A DNA stretch of 64,000 nucleotides from Dethiosulfatarculus sandiegensis (lineage in GTDB: Bacteria > Desulfobacterota > Desulfarculia > Desulfarculales > Desulfarculaceae): positions 124,001 through 188,000 of the forward strand of contig NZ_AZAC01000003.1 in the NCBI RefSeq assembly GCF_000931935.2, given 5' to 3'. Shown here in pieces: positions 42,672-52,045 of this stretch (positions within the stretch are counted from its first letter, which is position 1; every line of letters starts with the position of its first letter). The position numbers were made by a program, and so were the translations under genes. Below the pieces are notes generated by a model, which saw only the letters and a program-made list of their open reading frames with translations, was not told the DNA's origin and did no database searches.

Positions 42672-45600
42672 TTAATTTACGATTTTATATTTGGGCTCCT
42701 GATCCAGGTTGTTCAGCAGGCTGTTTATTTCCTGTTTGAGGTTTATCATTTTTTCTTCTCTGCCGACCACCAACCTGCTGAAGCGTTCAAGCTCTTCCAG
42801 ATTTTCCTTTAGCTCCTGTTCGGCTTTTTTACGTTTGGTAATATCCAGGTGCACCCCCAGAATTCTCAGAATCTTTCCTTGGGGGTCTCTTTGCATGACC
42901 CTGCCGCGGGAAAGTATCCAGCGGTAAGAGCCGTCTTTGGCCCTTAAACGGAATTCCTGGTTGTAATTATTTGATTGGCCGGAGGTGTAAATCTCCATGC
43001 CTTTTTCAAAACGGATAATGTCTTCCGGATGCATCATTTCCAATAAAGGGTTTTGGACTCCCTGGAAATCCCCGCGGTTGTATCCCAATTGCATGAAATA
43101 CTGATCGCTATGGTAGTGAATGTCTTTTTCGGGGTACCAGTCCCAAAGGCCTGTGTTGGAGGCGGTGAGAGCCATGTCCAGTCGGCCTTGGCTCTCTTTG
43201 AGCATTCTTTCCGCTTCTTTTTGCTCAGTTACATCCTTGGCAAATACAATAATCACTTGCCTTTGGTTGTGGGTTAAAAGGCAGAGGGAGAGTTCCACAT
43301 CCAAGGTGCTTCCGTTTTTAGCCAGATGCTTGCTTTGGATGTTCAAGACTTTTTTTCTCCGTAAGGAAGAAACAAGCTGAGCAAAGTTTTCTCCCTCGTA
43401 AGAAGGATCAATTTGACTGATTTTTAATTCCAGGAGCTTCTTTTTACTGTACCCGAGCGATATGGAGGCGGCGTCGTTTACATAGACAATTTTTCCTGAG
43501 ATGGGGTCCACCCAGAATATACTTTGGACTGCCATATCCACGGTGTATTGAGTAAATTTCAACTGGTCCTCGGCCAGTTTGCGATAGGTTATGTCTTCTA
43601 CGCTGGTCCGGAAACCGGTGAAATGTTTTTCCTGGTCAAAGACCGGGTTCCAGGACAAGGAAGCCCAACGCTCTTCACCCTCTTTAGTGATAATACGAAA
43701 GATCTTATCGCTTCCCTGATTTTGCTCCTGGGCCTGCATAAGGCATTTTCCCCAGAGTTTAAAATCACTGGGATGGATAATGGGTTTGGGGAAGTCCGGC
43801 ATTTGCAGGCATTCTTCTTTGGTGTAGCCTGTGACCCTTTTAACCGCCGGATTCATCCATAAGAGCCTGCCTTCTCTGTCGTGCCAGGCCTCCCAGTTGT
43901 AGGTGTAATCGGCGATAATGCGGAAATCTTCCCTGGATTGTTTTAGTTCTTTTTCGGCTTGTTTCCTTTCCGAGATATCCCGGACCGTGCCTACCGCATA
44001 CCATCTGTCATCAAATTGAAAAGAGGAGAGGGTCACCTCCACTGGGAAAAGGATCCCTTTTCGATTGCTGGCCTCTATTTCAACTGTTTTCCCCAGAACA
44101 TTTCCTTCTCCTGTCATGGCGAATCTTTTAAAACCGGCTTGAATTTGTTCCTTATAATGGGGCGGCGCAGTGAGGCTATGTACATTAAGCCCCATGGCTT
44201 CTTCCTGAGTGTAGCCAAAAAGGTTTTCCGCAGCCGGGTTCCAGAAAAGCACCTTGCCATGGTCATCTATCATTATAAGGGCGTCTTCCACCGCTCGACT
44301 CATGGCGTTGATTTTGCGCTCGCTGGCCAGGTATTCGTGCTCCGCATTTTTGCGTTTGCTTATATCCAGAATAAAGCCGTTATAGATCAGCCCATGTTGT
44401 TCCGAGTAACTCGGTGAGGCAGATAATCGGATCCATTTTTCTGTGCCGTCAGGCAGAACAATCCGGCCTACAATATTGATAATATTTTTATGGGTTAAGG
44501 CATACTGAAACTCTCTTTTGATCCGCTTTTGATCTTCCGGATGGAATTTCAGAAGTAATTTTTTTTGGAGTACCTCCTCTGCATCAAACCCAAAGAAATC
44601 CTTAGTCTTCTGGCTCAGATAGAGATGTTCCAGCTCACAGTTTTGCATGATTTTGGTTTGAAATATGGCCCCGGGCACGTTGGCTGCCATGGTCTTAAAG
44701 CGCTCTTCTGCGGCCTTTCGCTGGGCCACCTCTCCGGCCAGCTTGCGGTTCCACCAGAAAAAGACCAGCAAGACAATTCCCACACCCATCCCCGTAAGGA
44801 CGACTGCAATTACAACCATTTGCCAATCGGTGCGTTTCTGCACCCTTATGTTGCCCCACTTCTCCTTAATGATGGATTTTTCCCTGTCAGTAAACTGGCT
44901 TAGCCCTTTGTCCAGGATGGTGGCCAAAAGAGGCAGGTTTTTACGCACCCCCATGGCTATTTCAATGGAATAGTCTGTAGGTGTCGCGATTTTTAAGTTT
45001 TCTATTTCAAGGATGTTTTTGGCGAAATTCAGGGCGTCTAAGGTTTCTACTATGGCAAATGTCCTTCCTTCGGAGACAGCCCTGAAAGCCTCTTCCAGGT
45101 TGTCAAACCAAAGGTAATTGAGGCCGGGAAGGTCTTCAGCCAGCCGCTTTTGGGGTGTGTGTCCCCTGATCATGGCGATGTCTTTTTTCTTGAGCCCTGA
45201 AAGACTGGAGATATAGGGGGCGTCTTTACGGGTTATAACCAAGAGAGGCAACCGGAGATAGGGTTTTGTAAAGTCAAGAAACTCGGCATGATCAGGGCCT
45301 GGCATAATGGTGGGGATTATGTCAATCTCCCCTTTTTTGATTTGCTTCAGGGTCTGCTCATTGCTTAACCCCGTGATCGGGGTCAGGGTTATTCCTAACT
45401 TTTTTGCTATGATTCTCAGATAATCCGAGGCCACACCGGCGTGTTTTTGTTCCTGATCCAGATAGCTGTAAGGAGCCCAGGCGGAAGTGACCCCAAGACG
45501 CAGATCAGGATGCTTTTTTAAGAAAACCGTTTCCGATTGGGAAAGCTGTGAACTGAGGCTTTCCCATTGTTTGCCTTCTTGTCCTGTCCAGCGTCTTTGA

Positions 45601-47504
45601 ACCTCCCTTATCTGGTCCACAGGCAGGGCTGCCAGGGCCTTGTCGAGAATAGTCGCCAACTCGGGCCAGTCTTTGCGCACTCCTATGGCCAGGACTGAAC
45701 CGGGCCTTTTGATCCTGCCCTGGACCATGAGGTTTTGCATTATTTCGTTGTCCATGATCCAGGTGGCGACCGCCCGGTTTCCCGCATAAGCGTCTGCGCT
45801 ACCCCGGGCCACTGCGTCAAGTGCCAGGGCGGTGTTCGGGTATTCCTTGATAGTTAGGGTCGGATCTTTATCCCGGAAATACTTTACCGAGTAAAAGCCC
45901 TTTTCCAGGGCCAGTGTTTTATTGGCCAGATCTTCTTCAGCGGCGTAATAAGGGCCGTCTCTTTTGGCCACAATGACATGGGGAATGGTAAGGTAGGGTC
46001 TGGTGAAGTTAAGGAATTCTTCCCTTTCCGGTTTGGGTGTAACATCCATCAGGGCGTCAAGTTTTTTATCTTTCACCTGGCTTAAGTTTTGGGCAAAAGG
46101 AGCGGGTGTTATTTTCAAAACACCACCTAAAAGTTTATTCAGGGCTTTTATATAATCCGCTCCTATACCACTGGGGCTGCCTTCTTTATCCATAAAGTTC
46201 ATGGGGGGCCAGGCATCCATCACACCCAGGCTTATTTGGGGGTGGGCTTTTAAAAAGTTCTTCTCCCGGGGGGTGAGGCTGAAATTTTTGGCCGCTGCCT
46301 GAGTGAAGTCTTCCAGGTTGGTAGCCAACTTTTGCAAATTAAATTCATACCCGGTTCTTTTGGAATTATGGATTTTGGAAAGGGGTCGAAAGTCCATTTC
46401 ATCCGGCTTCAGGCTCATCAAGTCTGTGAATAAAAGGTAATTATTTTGGTTAATGGCTATCATGGGGCTGTGAAAATTTATTTGTTCCGTAGCGAAATCC
46501 ATTCCGTTTAAGTAATCGTAGAGCAAAAGGATTGCCCAGGCTGCTTCGGCAAAATGACCGCCCACACTGACCGCAAGTTTTTTTTCTCCTATGGCCTTGA
46601 TGGCTCTCGCCTCCCAGTCTATTCCTCCTATGTAAAATTGTTTTCCAGGCATCTCCTTTTCCGCAGCTTCCGCCACAGCCAGGGCCATGTTGTCGTTGGC
46701 GCACCAAATTATATTGATTTGCGGGTTTTGTTTGATTTGTTCCTTGAATTTGGCGACTGCTTTTTTGGGGTCCCAGTCTGCATGGACAATGGTCAGGCTT
46801 TTTACGTCACGGGCGTATTTCAAGTATTTTTCCAAACCTTTTTGGCGGTTTATTGACGCCTCCTGATTGGGATCGCCGGTTATGGCTAAAATATGGTGGG
46901 AGTGCACTCTCCCTTTCCGGGCCTGGTCCATAAGTTGCTGAATCAAGGTGGTCCCGGCCTTCAAGTCATCCGGGATCATCTGCCCCAACCAGTATCTGTA
47001 TTTACTGCGAGGCAAGAAATCCGCTTTTAAAAGTGGAGTATTGATCAGAAAAGAAGGGACCTTGTATTTTTCTGTAACTTCAAGCAGTTTTTCGCCCGTG
47101 TTTTCAAATGACTGAAAAATTATTCCGTCAGTGCCTTCACGGCAGGCCTCCTCCGTCAGGTTGAAGAGCTTTTGGGGGTCGTCTTGAAAGGCCTTGACTT
47201 TAAGCCTGATATCCAGGCTCTTGGCCATTATTTTGGCAAACTCGGTATTTTTTTGCCAAAAAGGATCTTCTCGCGGGATAAGCAAGGTAAAGGAAATGTT
47301 TTTTTTGAGCTGAACCGAGGATAGGAAACGTACGGGTGAGGTGCTTGCCATGGCGGAATTAAGAACCAGGCAAAGCAAAATGATCAGAAGGATTTGAACC
47401 GGCAAAAGTTTAACAGGCCTTTTGAGCAGGCATCTCTGGGCTGCTTTGTGTTTTCTTGGTTTTGTGGCAATCGTTGGTCTTTTTCTTTGTGATTTAAGAT
47501 GCAT
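42672..47504 (-). CDS. multi-domain periplasmic/PAS sensor protein without kinase domain
   Basis: A 1610-residue inner-membrane sensor. Order: signal anchor (about 32-55); a sugar-binding-protein-like domain (about 65-370, FTLLIPREDPFWQKNTEFA); two tandem SBP_bac_3-like domains (about 405-650 and 660-890, LGVMDAWPPMNFMDKEG and LGVTSAWAPYSYLD); a membrane helix (about 896-920); five PAS domains (about 940-1560); and a C-terminal coiled coil ending REEKMINLKQEINSLL. That last segment normally precedes a kinase core, but the protein stops there. It is the first gene of an operon with V4R, hybrid kinase and HD-GYP regulator, which could supply the missing output. Confidence 0.9.
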   Translation of the reverse strand: MHLKSQRKRPTIATKPRKHKAAQRCLLKRPVKLLPVQILLIILLCLVLNSAMASTSPVRFLSSVQLKKNISFTLLIPREDPFWQKNTEFAKIMAKSLDIRLKVKAFQDDPQKLFNLTEEACREGTDGIIFQSFENTGEKLLEVTEKYKVPSFLINTPLLKADFLPRSKYRYWLGQMIPDDLKAGTTLIQQLMDQARKGRVHSHHILAITGDPNQEASINRQKGLEKYLKYARDVKSLTIVHADWDPKKAVAKFKEQIKQNPQINIIWCANDNMALAVAEAAEKEMPGKQFYIGGIDWEARAIKAIGEKKLAVSVGGHFAEAAWAILLLYDYLNGMDFATEQINFHSPMIAINQNNYLLFTDLMSLKPDEMDFRPLSKIHNSKRTGYEFNLQKLATNLEDFTQAAAKNFSLTPREKNFLKAHPQISLGVMDAWPPMNFMDKEGSPSGIGADYIKALNKLLGGVLKITPAPFAQNLSQVKDKKLDALMDVTPKPEREEFLNFTRPYLTIPHVIVAKRDGPYYAAEEDLANKTLALEKGFYSVKYFRDKDPTLTIKEYPNTALALDAVARGSADAYAGNRAVATWIMDNEIMQNLMVQGRIKRPGSVLAIGVRKDWPELATILDKALAALPVDQIREVQRRWTGQEGKQWESLSSQLSQSETVFLKKHPDLRLGVTSAWAPYSYLDQEQKHAGVASDYLRIIAKKLGITLTPITGLSNEQTLKQIKKGEIDIIPTIMPGPDHAEFLDFTKPYLRLPLLVITRKDAPYISSLSGLKKKDIAMIRGHTPQKRLAEDLPGLNYLWFDNLEEAFRAVSEGRTFAIVETLDALNFAKNILEIENLKIATPTDYSIEIAMGVRKNLPLLATILDKGLSQFTDREKSIIKEKWGNIRVQKRTDWQMVVIAVVLTGMGVGIVLLVFFWWNRKLAGEVAQRKAAEERFKTMAANVPGAIFQTKIMQNCELEHLYLSQKTKDFFGFDAEEVLQKKLLLKFHPEDQKRIKREFQYALTHKNIINIVGRIVLPDGTEKWIRLSASPSYSEQHGLIYNGFILDISKRKNAEHEYLASERKINAMSRAVEDALIMIDDHGKVLFWNPAAENLFGYTQEEAMGLNVHSLTAPPHYKEQIQAGFKRFAMTGEGNVLGKTVEIEASNRKGILFPVEVTLSSFQFDDRWYAVGTVRDISERKQAEKELKQSREDFRIIADYTYNWEAWHDREGRLLWMNPAVKRVTGYTKEECLQMPDFPKPIIHPSDFKLWGKCLMQAQEQNQGSDKIFRIITKEGEERWASLSWNPVFDQEKHFTGFRTSVEDITYRKLAEDQLKFTQYTVDMAVQSIFWVDPISGKIVYVNDAASISLGYSKKKLLELKISQIDPSYEGENFAQLVSSLRRKKVLNIQSKHLAKNGSTLDVELSLCLLTHNQRQVIIVFAKDVTEQKEAERMLKESQGRLDMALTASNTGLWDWYPEKDIHYHSDQYFMQLGYNRGDFQGVQNPLLEMMHPEDIIRFEKGMEIYTSGQSNNYNQEFRLRAKDGSYRWILSRGRVMQRDPQGKILRILGVHLDITKRKKAEQELKENLEELERFSRLVVGREEKMINLKQEINSLLNNLDQEPKYKIVN

Positions 47505-47818
47505 TAGAATGACCTTATGACTGTAGGACGAAATTGGGCCTTAGCCTTTGGGTATCGGGTTTTTCAAGTCGGCTTCATATAGATTTTGTCTGAGGCTAAT
47601 TATCAGATTATCCTATAGGTATTATAGGGTCAATCGTACAGTTCAATCCGGTAAGGATATGTGTTGCGCTCGGTGATGATCTATCAAACAAAAGGTGGGT
47701 TGGGGAAGTTAAAAGTGGGGAAAGAAAGATTGAAACCTTCAGTCGGCTGTCTGACTTGCATGATGGCTGAATAATCAAGTGCGGCGACAAAGTGAAAACT
47801 CCACAAAGGAGCTTAACT
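47505..47818. other. 314-bp divergent intergenic region
   Basis: No gene. It must contain the promoters of the sensor operon (minus) and the rhodanese-YceI gene (plus); an AT-rich stretch around 47600-47630 could hold -10 elements. AAGGAG at 47806-47811 decides the start at 47819. Confidence 0.45.
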
Positions 47819-48757
47819 ATGGGGCATGACAGGCTTTTGGCAGAGGATCTTCATGAGTGGCTTGGCAGATCCGAAAACCTGGTCCTGGTGGACGTCTTGA
47901 CCAAGAGTCATTTCCGAAGGGCTCATCTGCCGGGGGCTGTAAATGCCTGTGTTTTTAAGGTGGACTTCCTGGAAACCATGGAGCAGGCCGTTTCGGACAA
48001 AACTGAAACAGTGGTTGTTTACGGTTCCAGTGAAAGTTCCATGGATGCTTTGGTGGCCGAGGAAAAATTGCTAAGCGCCGGTTATGGTCAGGTTCTTGTC
48101 TTGGAAGGAGGCCTTAAGGCCTGGTCTGAGGCGGGGTTTGCCCTTGAGGGAGAGGCTGTATCCGAAAAGTCGGATACGGGCGTTTATTTATGTATTAAAG
48201 ACGGTAATTACCCGGTGGACATAACTCGAAGCACCCTGAAATGGATTGGCCGCAATGCCACCACCACCCATTTTGGGCATGTGCAATTATCGGATGCCAC
48301 CCTTCAAGTTAAAAACAGCTCCATAAACGGAGTCTTCACCTTGGATATGGAAAGCATAAGCAATGAGAATTTGAAAGGTGATAAATTCCATCCTGTTTTG
48401 ATTGATCATTTGAAATCAGATGACTTTTTCTTTACCAGGCTTTTCCCCCATGCCCGTTTCAGAATTACCGATTCCCATCTTTTGGAGAAACCTTTTCGCG
48501 GCTCTCCCAACTATAAGATTGCAGGGGACTTGCTTCTAAGGGGCAAGACCGCGAGTCTTGATTTTTTGTCCACGGTTAACCTGACTAAAAAGGGTTGCCT
48601 TTTGGCCGAAGCTCACTTTGATCTTGATCGCACAAATTGGGGCATAATTTATGGTTCCGCCAGGTTTTTTGAGTTCCTGGGCATGCATCTGGTCTATGAC
48701 CTGATCAGCCTGGAGTTGCGGATAGTGACCGGCCCCAGGCAAGATTCGGCGATTTAA
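47819..48757 (+). CDS. rhodanese-like / YceI-like fusion protein
   Basis: A 312-residue soluble fusion without signal peptide. Residues 5-110 form a rhodanese domain (LVLVDVLTKSHFRRAHLPGAVN, VLEGGLKAWSEAGF), but the active-site loop reads VVYGSSESSMDA: the catalytic cysteine is missing. Residues 125-310 form a YceI-like lipocalin domain (STLKWIGRNATTTHFGHVQLSDATL, DRTNWGIIYGS). YceI proteins bind isoprenoid quinones or similar lipids and are usually periplasmic, so a cytoplasmic one is unusual. Start ATG 47819 has AAGGAG seven bases upstream; a GTG at 47792 is less likely. Function unknown. Confidence 0.8.
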   Translation: MGHDRLLAEDLHEWLGRSENLVLVDVLTKSHFRRAHLPGAVNACVFKVDFLETMEQAVSDKTETVVVYGSSESSMDALVAEEKLLSAGYGQVLVLEGGLKAWSEAGFALEGEAVSEKSDTGVYLCIKDGNYPVDITRSTLKWIGRNATTTHFGHVQLSDATLQVKNSSINGVFTLDMESISNENLKGDKFHPVLIDHLKSDDFFFTRLFPHARFRITDSHLLEKPFRGSPNYKIAGDLLLRGKTASLDFLSTVNLTKKGCLLAEAHFDLDRTNWGIIYGSARFFEFLGMHLVYDLISLELRIVTGPRQDSAI

Positions 48758-48787
48758 ATGTTTGAAACGACTTGCCGGATTGACTTT

Positions 48788-51415
48788 TCAGCGGTCCAGC
48801 AGGCGTCTTACCGCCTTCAGCAGTTCGTTTCCGCGAAATGGTTTTGCGATAAAGGCCGAGGCTCCCTGGTTCAGTGTGTCTTGAATCCTGCCGTCAGCCG
48901 AATAACCGCTGGCAATCAGAATTTTTAGGGACGGATCAAGGGCCAGAAGTTGTTTCAGGCATTTTTTCCCGCCCATGCCCGGCATGCCCAGGTCCAGGAT
49001 GACCAGATCAAACCGGGATGGATGTCCCTGGAAAACATTCAGGGCCTCTTCTCCATTGGCGGCGGTTTGGACTGTGTATCCCTTATTCTCCAGAATAAGG
49101 GCGCTGGATTTGCGGATGGCAGCTTCATCATCCACCAGAAGAATGGATTCATCGCCCCCTGCAACCTCCTGAATAGTCAGGACCGGCAGGTTAAGGCGCA
49201 TGGCTGTCTCATGGACCGGCAGATAAACCCGGAAACTTGTTCCCTGACCGAGTTCGCTGTAACAGGTTATCTGTCCGCCATGTTCTTTAATGATCCCATA
49301 TACAGTGGAGAGGCCCAGGCCGGTTCCCTTGCCGATTTCCTTGGTGGTGAAAAAGGGGTCAAAAATTTTATCCTGGGTTTTTTTGTCTATGCCGGAACCG
49401 GTGTCGGTAACGGTGAGTATAAGGTACCTGCCTGGTTTTATTTCCAAATGTGTTTCACAAAAATCCTGATCCAGATCCATTGAAGTGGTGGCGAATGTAA
49501 GTTTGCCTCCTTCGGGCATGGCGTCACTGGCATTGCTGGCCAGGTTCATGATTACCTGGTTCAGCTGGGTCGCATCCGCCATAACCGGTTCCAGTTCCTG
49601 CCCCAGCTTGATCTCAATCTCAACCATTTTTGGGATGGTTCGTTTAAGTAGATTAATACTTTCCAAAAGCTGCTGGTTTAAATCAATGAGCCTTAAGTCG
49701 GTTTCCGATTTACGGCTGAAGGTGAGGATTTGTTTTACCAGCTCTTTGGCCCTTTCCGCAGCCACTATAATCTGGGAAAGATTGGCCGAGATCTTTGTTT
49801 CCCCCTCAAGGCTCATCTGGGCCAACTCTGCGTGTCCCATTATTGCGCTTAAAATATTATTGAAATCGTGGGCAATTCCTCCGGCGAGGGTGCCTATGGC
49901 CTCCATTTTTTGGGCCTGTAGCAGTTTGTCTTCCATAATTTTGGTTTCTGTGATGTCTTTTACGTGCACAACCACTGCGGAGACTTCATTTTTGGCGTTC
50001 TTGTAGGGAAAATACCAAACATCCATGTAGCGTTGACCCAGGCCGCGGTATTTGAACTCACTTTGATATTGGATAATTCTTCCCTCAAGGGCGGCGTCAA
50101 GGTGGGATTTGATGGTTTTTTCAAAGGCTATTTGAGAGTTGATTTCAGCCACGGAATGACCCACTATATCTTCTCTTTTTAGGTCATGGTTTTTTACATA
50201 GGCTTCATTCACCGCTTCGTACACATAGTCTCTGTTGACCAAGGACATCTGATCTATGGATGTGTCTACGATCCTTTCGTATTTCTTAAGCATATCCTCG
50301 TAGGCGATCTGAGCGCTTATGTCCTGAATATCGCATACAAAGTACATGGGGTGGTCTTCTTTGTCCCGGATTAGCACATAGGAGATCCTGGCCCATATCT
50401 TCAGATTCTCAAGAGACAACAGCCTGGCTTTCATCTGAACACCAGTCTCTTTATTCTCCAAAAGCGCCTGATCACACGCATCCTTTTCCGTTAAATGATC
50501 AGGATGAATTATCTCTTGCCAGGATTTCAGGCGCAGTTCCGAGACTTTCATTCCCATGATTTGGGCAAAGTATTTGTTAACCCTTATGAATTGTCCATCC
50601 ACCTGTGCAATGGCCCTGCCAATGGCAGCATTGTCAAAGGCGAGCCGGAACCTGGCCTCACTCTGCTTTAAGGCCTGATGGGTTTTTTTGTGCTCCTGGT
50701 TTTCATGGCTTAGCTTTTCCAGGTTTTTTTTGACTTCCTTGATTGAGTATTTCACTAAGATCATAAGGAGAATCAGAAGCAGGGTGGTCAGGCCAACGGC
50801 GCTCCAGATATAGTTTCTCTGGGCCGCCCTGATATCGTCCATGTATTTGCCTGTGCCGATATAGCAGTCAAGCTCTGGGATGCCTATTACAAATGAATAT
50901 TTTTCCTGGGGCCTTCCCGAGGCGGGGGCCAGGTAGTGGTATTGTACAAAACCCTTGCCTTGCGGACTTTTGGCGGCCTTGATCAGTTCTTGAATGATAA
51001 ATTTTCCATGATGGTCTAAAAGGTCCCACATATTGGTCATTTCCTTTTCCGGCTCAAAGGGCTGGACCAGCATGGTGCCGTCGTAGGAACTCATGAAAAT
51101 ATAGTTTTTGCCGCTATGGTCGTGATAGGTCATTCTGCGGACCATGTCCCTTATCCGGTTCACGGCCGTTTGCTTGTTGATTTTTTTTTCGTGGAAGTCT
51201 TTTATGATCGGCTGTATGGCATTGCGCGCCATATGGACCATTTGGCTGAGGTTGCTGAGCCTTTGGTTTTTGGTGCTCTCCATGTAGCGGTGGGCCAGAA
51301 AGAACGATACCACAAGAAAGATGATCCCCAATAATATGCCTAAAATCAGAATTTTATAAATAGCAGGGCGTAAGAGGCTTGTGGCTTTTGGGCTATTGGT
51401 TTTCTTACTCATCAA
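48788..51415 (-). CDS. Cache-PAS hybrid histidine kinase
   Basis: An 875-residue membrane kinase. Helix about 18-42, a periplasmic single Cache domain (about 45-205, with DHSGKNYIFMSSYDGTMLVQPFE), helix about 208-228, two PAS domains (about 255-500), an NtrB-like kinase core with phospho-His in LAGGIAHDFNNILSAIMG (about 520), HATPase with GKGTGLGLSTVYGIIKEH, and a C-terminal receiver with LVILDLGMPGMGG. It has no partner regulator beside it. A decayed fragment homologous to its own 5' end lies just upstream (51574-51682). Confidence 0.92.
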   Translation of the reverse strand: MMSKKTNSPKATSLLRPAIYKILILGILLGIIFLVVSFFLAHRYMESTKNQRLSNLSQMVHMARNAIQPIIKDFHEKKINKQTAVNRIRDMVRRMTYHDHSGKNYIFMSSYDGTMLVQPFEPEKEMTNMWDLLDHHGKFIIQELIKAAKSPQGKGFVQYHYLAPASGRPQEKYSFVIGIPELDCYIGTGKYMDDIRAAQRNYIWSAVGLTTLLLILLMILVKYSIKEVKKNLEKLSHENQEHKKTHQALKQSEARFRLAFDNAAIGRAIAQVDGQFIRVNKYFAQIMGMKVSELRLKSWQEIIHPDHLTEKDACDQALLENKETGVQMKARLLSLENLKIWARISYVLIRDKEDHPMYFVCDIQDISAQIAYEDMLKKYERIVDTSIDQMSLVNRDYVYEAVNEAYVKNHDLKREDIVGHSVAEINSQIAFEKTIKSHLDAALEGRIIQYQSEFKYRGLGQRYMDVWYFPYKNAKNEVSAVVVHVKDITETKIMEDKLLQAQKMEAIGTLAGGIAHDFNNILSAIMGHAELAQMSLEGETKISANLSQIIVAAERAKELVKQILTFSRKSETDLRLIDLNQQLLESINLLKRTIPKMVEIEIKLGQELEPVMADATQLNQVIMNLASNASDAMPEGGKLTFATTSMDLDQDFCETHLEIKPGRYLILTVTDTGSGIDKKTQDKIFDPFFTTKEIGKGTGLGLSTVYGIIKEHGGQITCYSELGQGTSFRVYLPVHETAMRLNLPVLTIQEVAGGDESILLVDDEAAIRKSSALILENKGYTVQTAANGEEALNVFQGHPSRFDLVILDLGMPGMGGKKCLKQLLALDPSLKILIASGYSADGRIQDTLNQGASAFIAKPFRGNELLKAVRRLLDR

Positions 51416-51573
51416 TTTTGACCTTTTAAGATGGCTCTCTTTGATTTTTAGAGTTTATTTTTAATGTTAGCATGGAATTTTTTTGCCTTTCCCCGAAAAG
51501 GCGGGGCTTGTCTCTGAAGCGGGGATAATTTCCAACGGCAAGCGGATTCCCTGGCCGGTGGGTTCTGGCCGGA

Positions 51574-51682
51574 TTCCGATGTTTGTTTGTTGGTTTTTCC
51601 CTCTCGGAAGTCCTTTGGCATCTATATTTATGGTATTGCGCGCTATCAGGACCATTTGGGTGAGTTTACCGCACCTTTGTTT
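51574..51682 (-). pseudogene. remnant of the 5' part of a Cache kinase gene
   Basis: On the minus strand it reads KQRCGKLTQMVLIARNTI, closely matching NQRLSNLSQMVHMARNAI of the kinase immediately downstream. At DNA level 51629-51664 and 51215-51250 agree at 31 of 36 positions by hand count, with an offset of 414 bp. A stop codon and loss of similarity on both sides show decay, so it is a degenerate duplicate rather than a gene. Confidence 0.65.
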
Positions 51683-51788
51683 ACAAGCTCTTATGAGGGA
51701 TAAAGTGGTCTGGTGGCCTGGGGGGAAGCGATCTTTAGGTTGTTCAACCAGCTTATACAGAATTCCGGAAATTCAGGTTGCCAAGTAA

Positions 51789-51832
51789 AAAAGGCGTCTG
51801 ACCTTGGGAAAAATACTGTAGATCAAGGCCAG
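51789..51832 (-). terminator. minus-strand terminator candidate
   Basis: A 10-bp stem (TCTGGCCTTG with CAAGGTCAGA, one G-T pair) is followed on the minus strand by TTTTTT. No intact minus-strand gene lies upstream, so it may belong to a lost gene or shield the kinase from antisense transcription. Confidence 0.6.
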
Positions 51833-52045
51833 AGGATGCCCTTTCTGCTTTAGGGTTGACTGGGTTAGGGCCAAATACCCTTTTCAATAATAGCTAAAAA
51901 AAAAGTAGACGAACTAAAAAGTTTGTGATAGCAAACCATTTACACTTTTATAAATAGTCCGAGACAACAGGACACAATTTTTCCATAAGGAACTGATAGG
52001 CTTTTTTGAGTTAAGGCCTCTGAGTCCTTGATTGAATTATAAGTA

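Larger units (their letters stand above)
51416..52045. other. 630-bp intergenic region with a decayed gene fragment and a terminator
   Basis: No intact gene. It holds the Cache-kinase remnant, a minus-strand terminator at 51789-51832, and the promoter region of the first P-type ATPase gene, which starts with weak Shine-Dalgarno bases (AAGTA) at 52046. Confidence 0.55.

Noticed and set aside
51483..51788. 101-codon plus-strand frame upstream of the first ATPase
   Set aside because: It covers the minus-strand kinase remnant and a terminator, has no family features and no good ribosome site.
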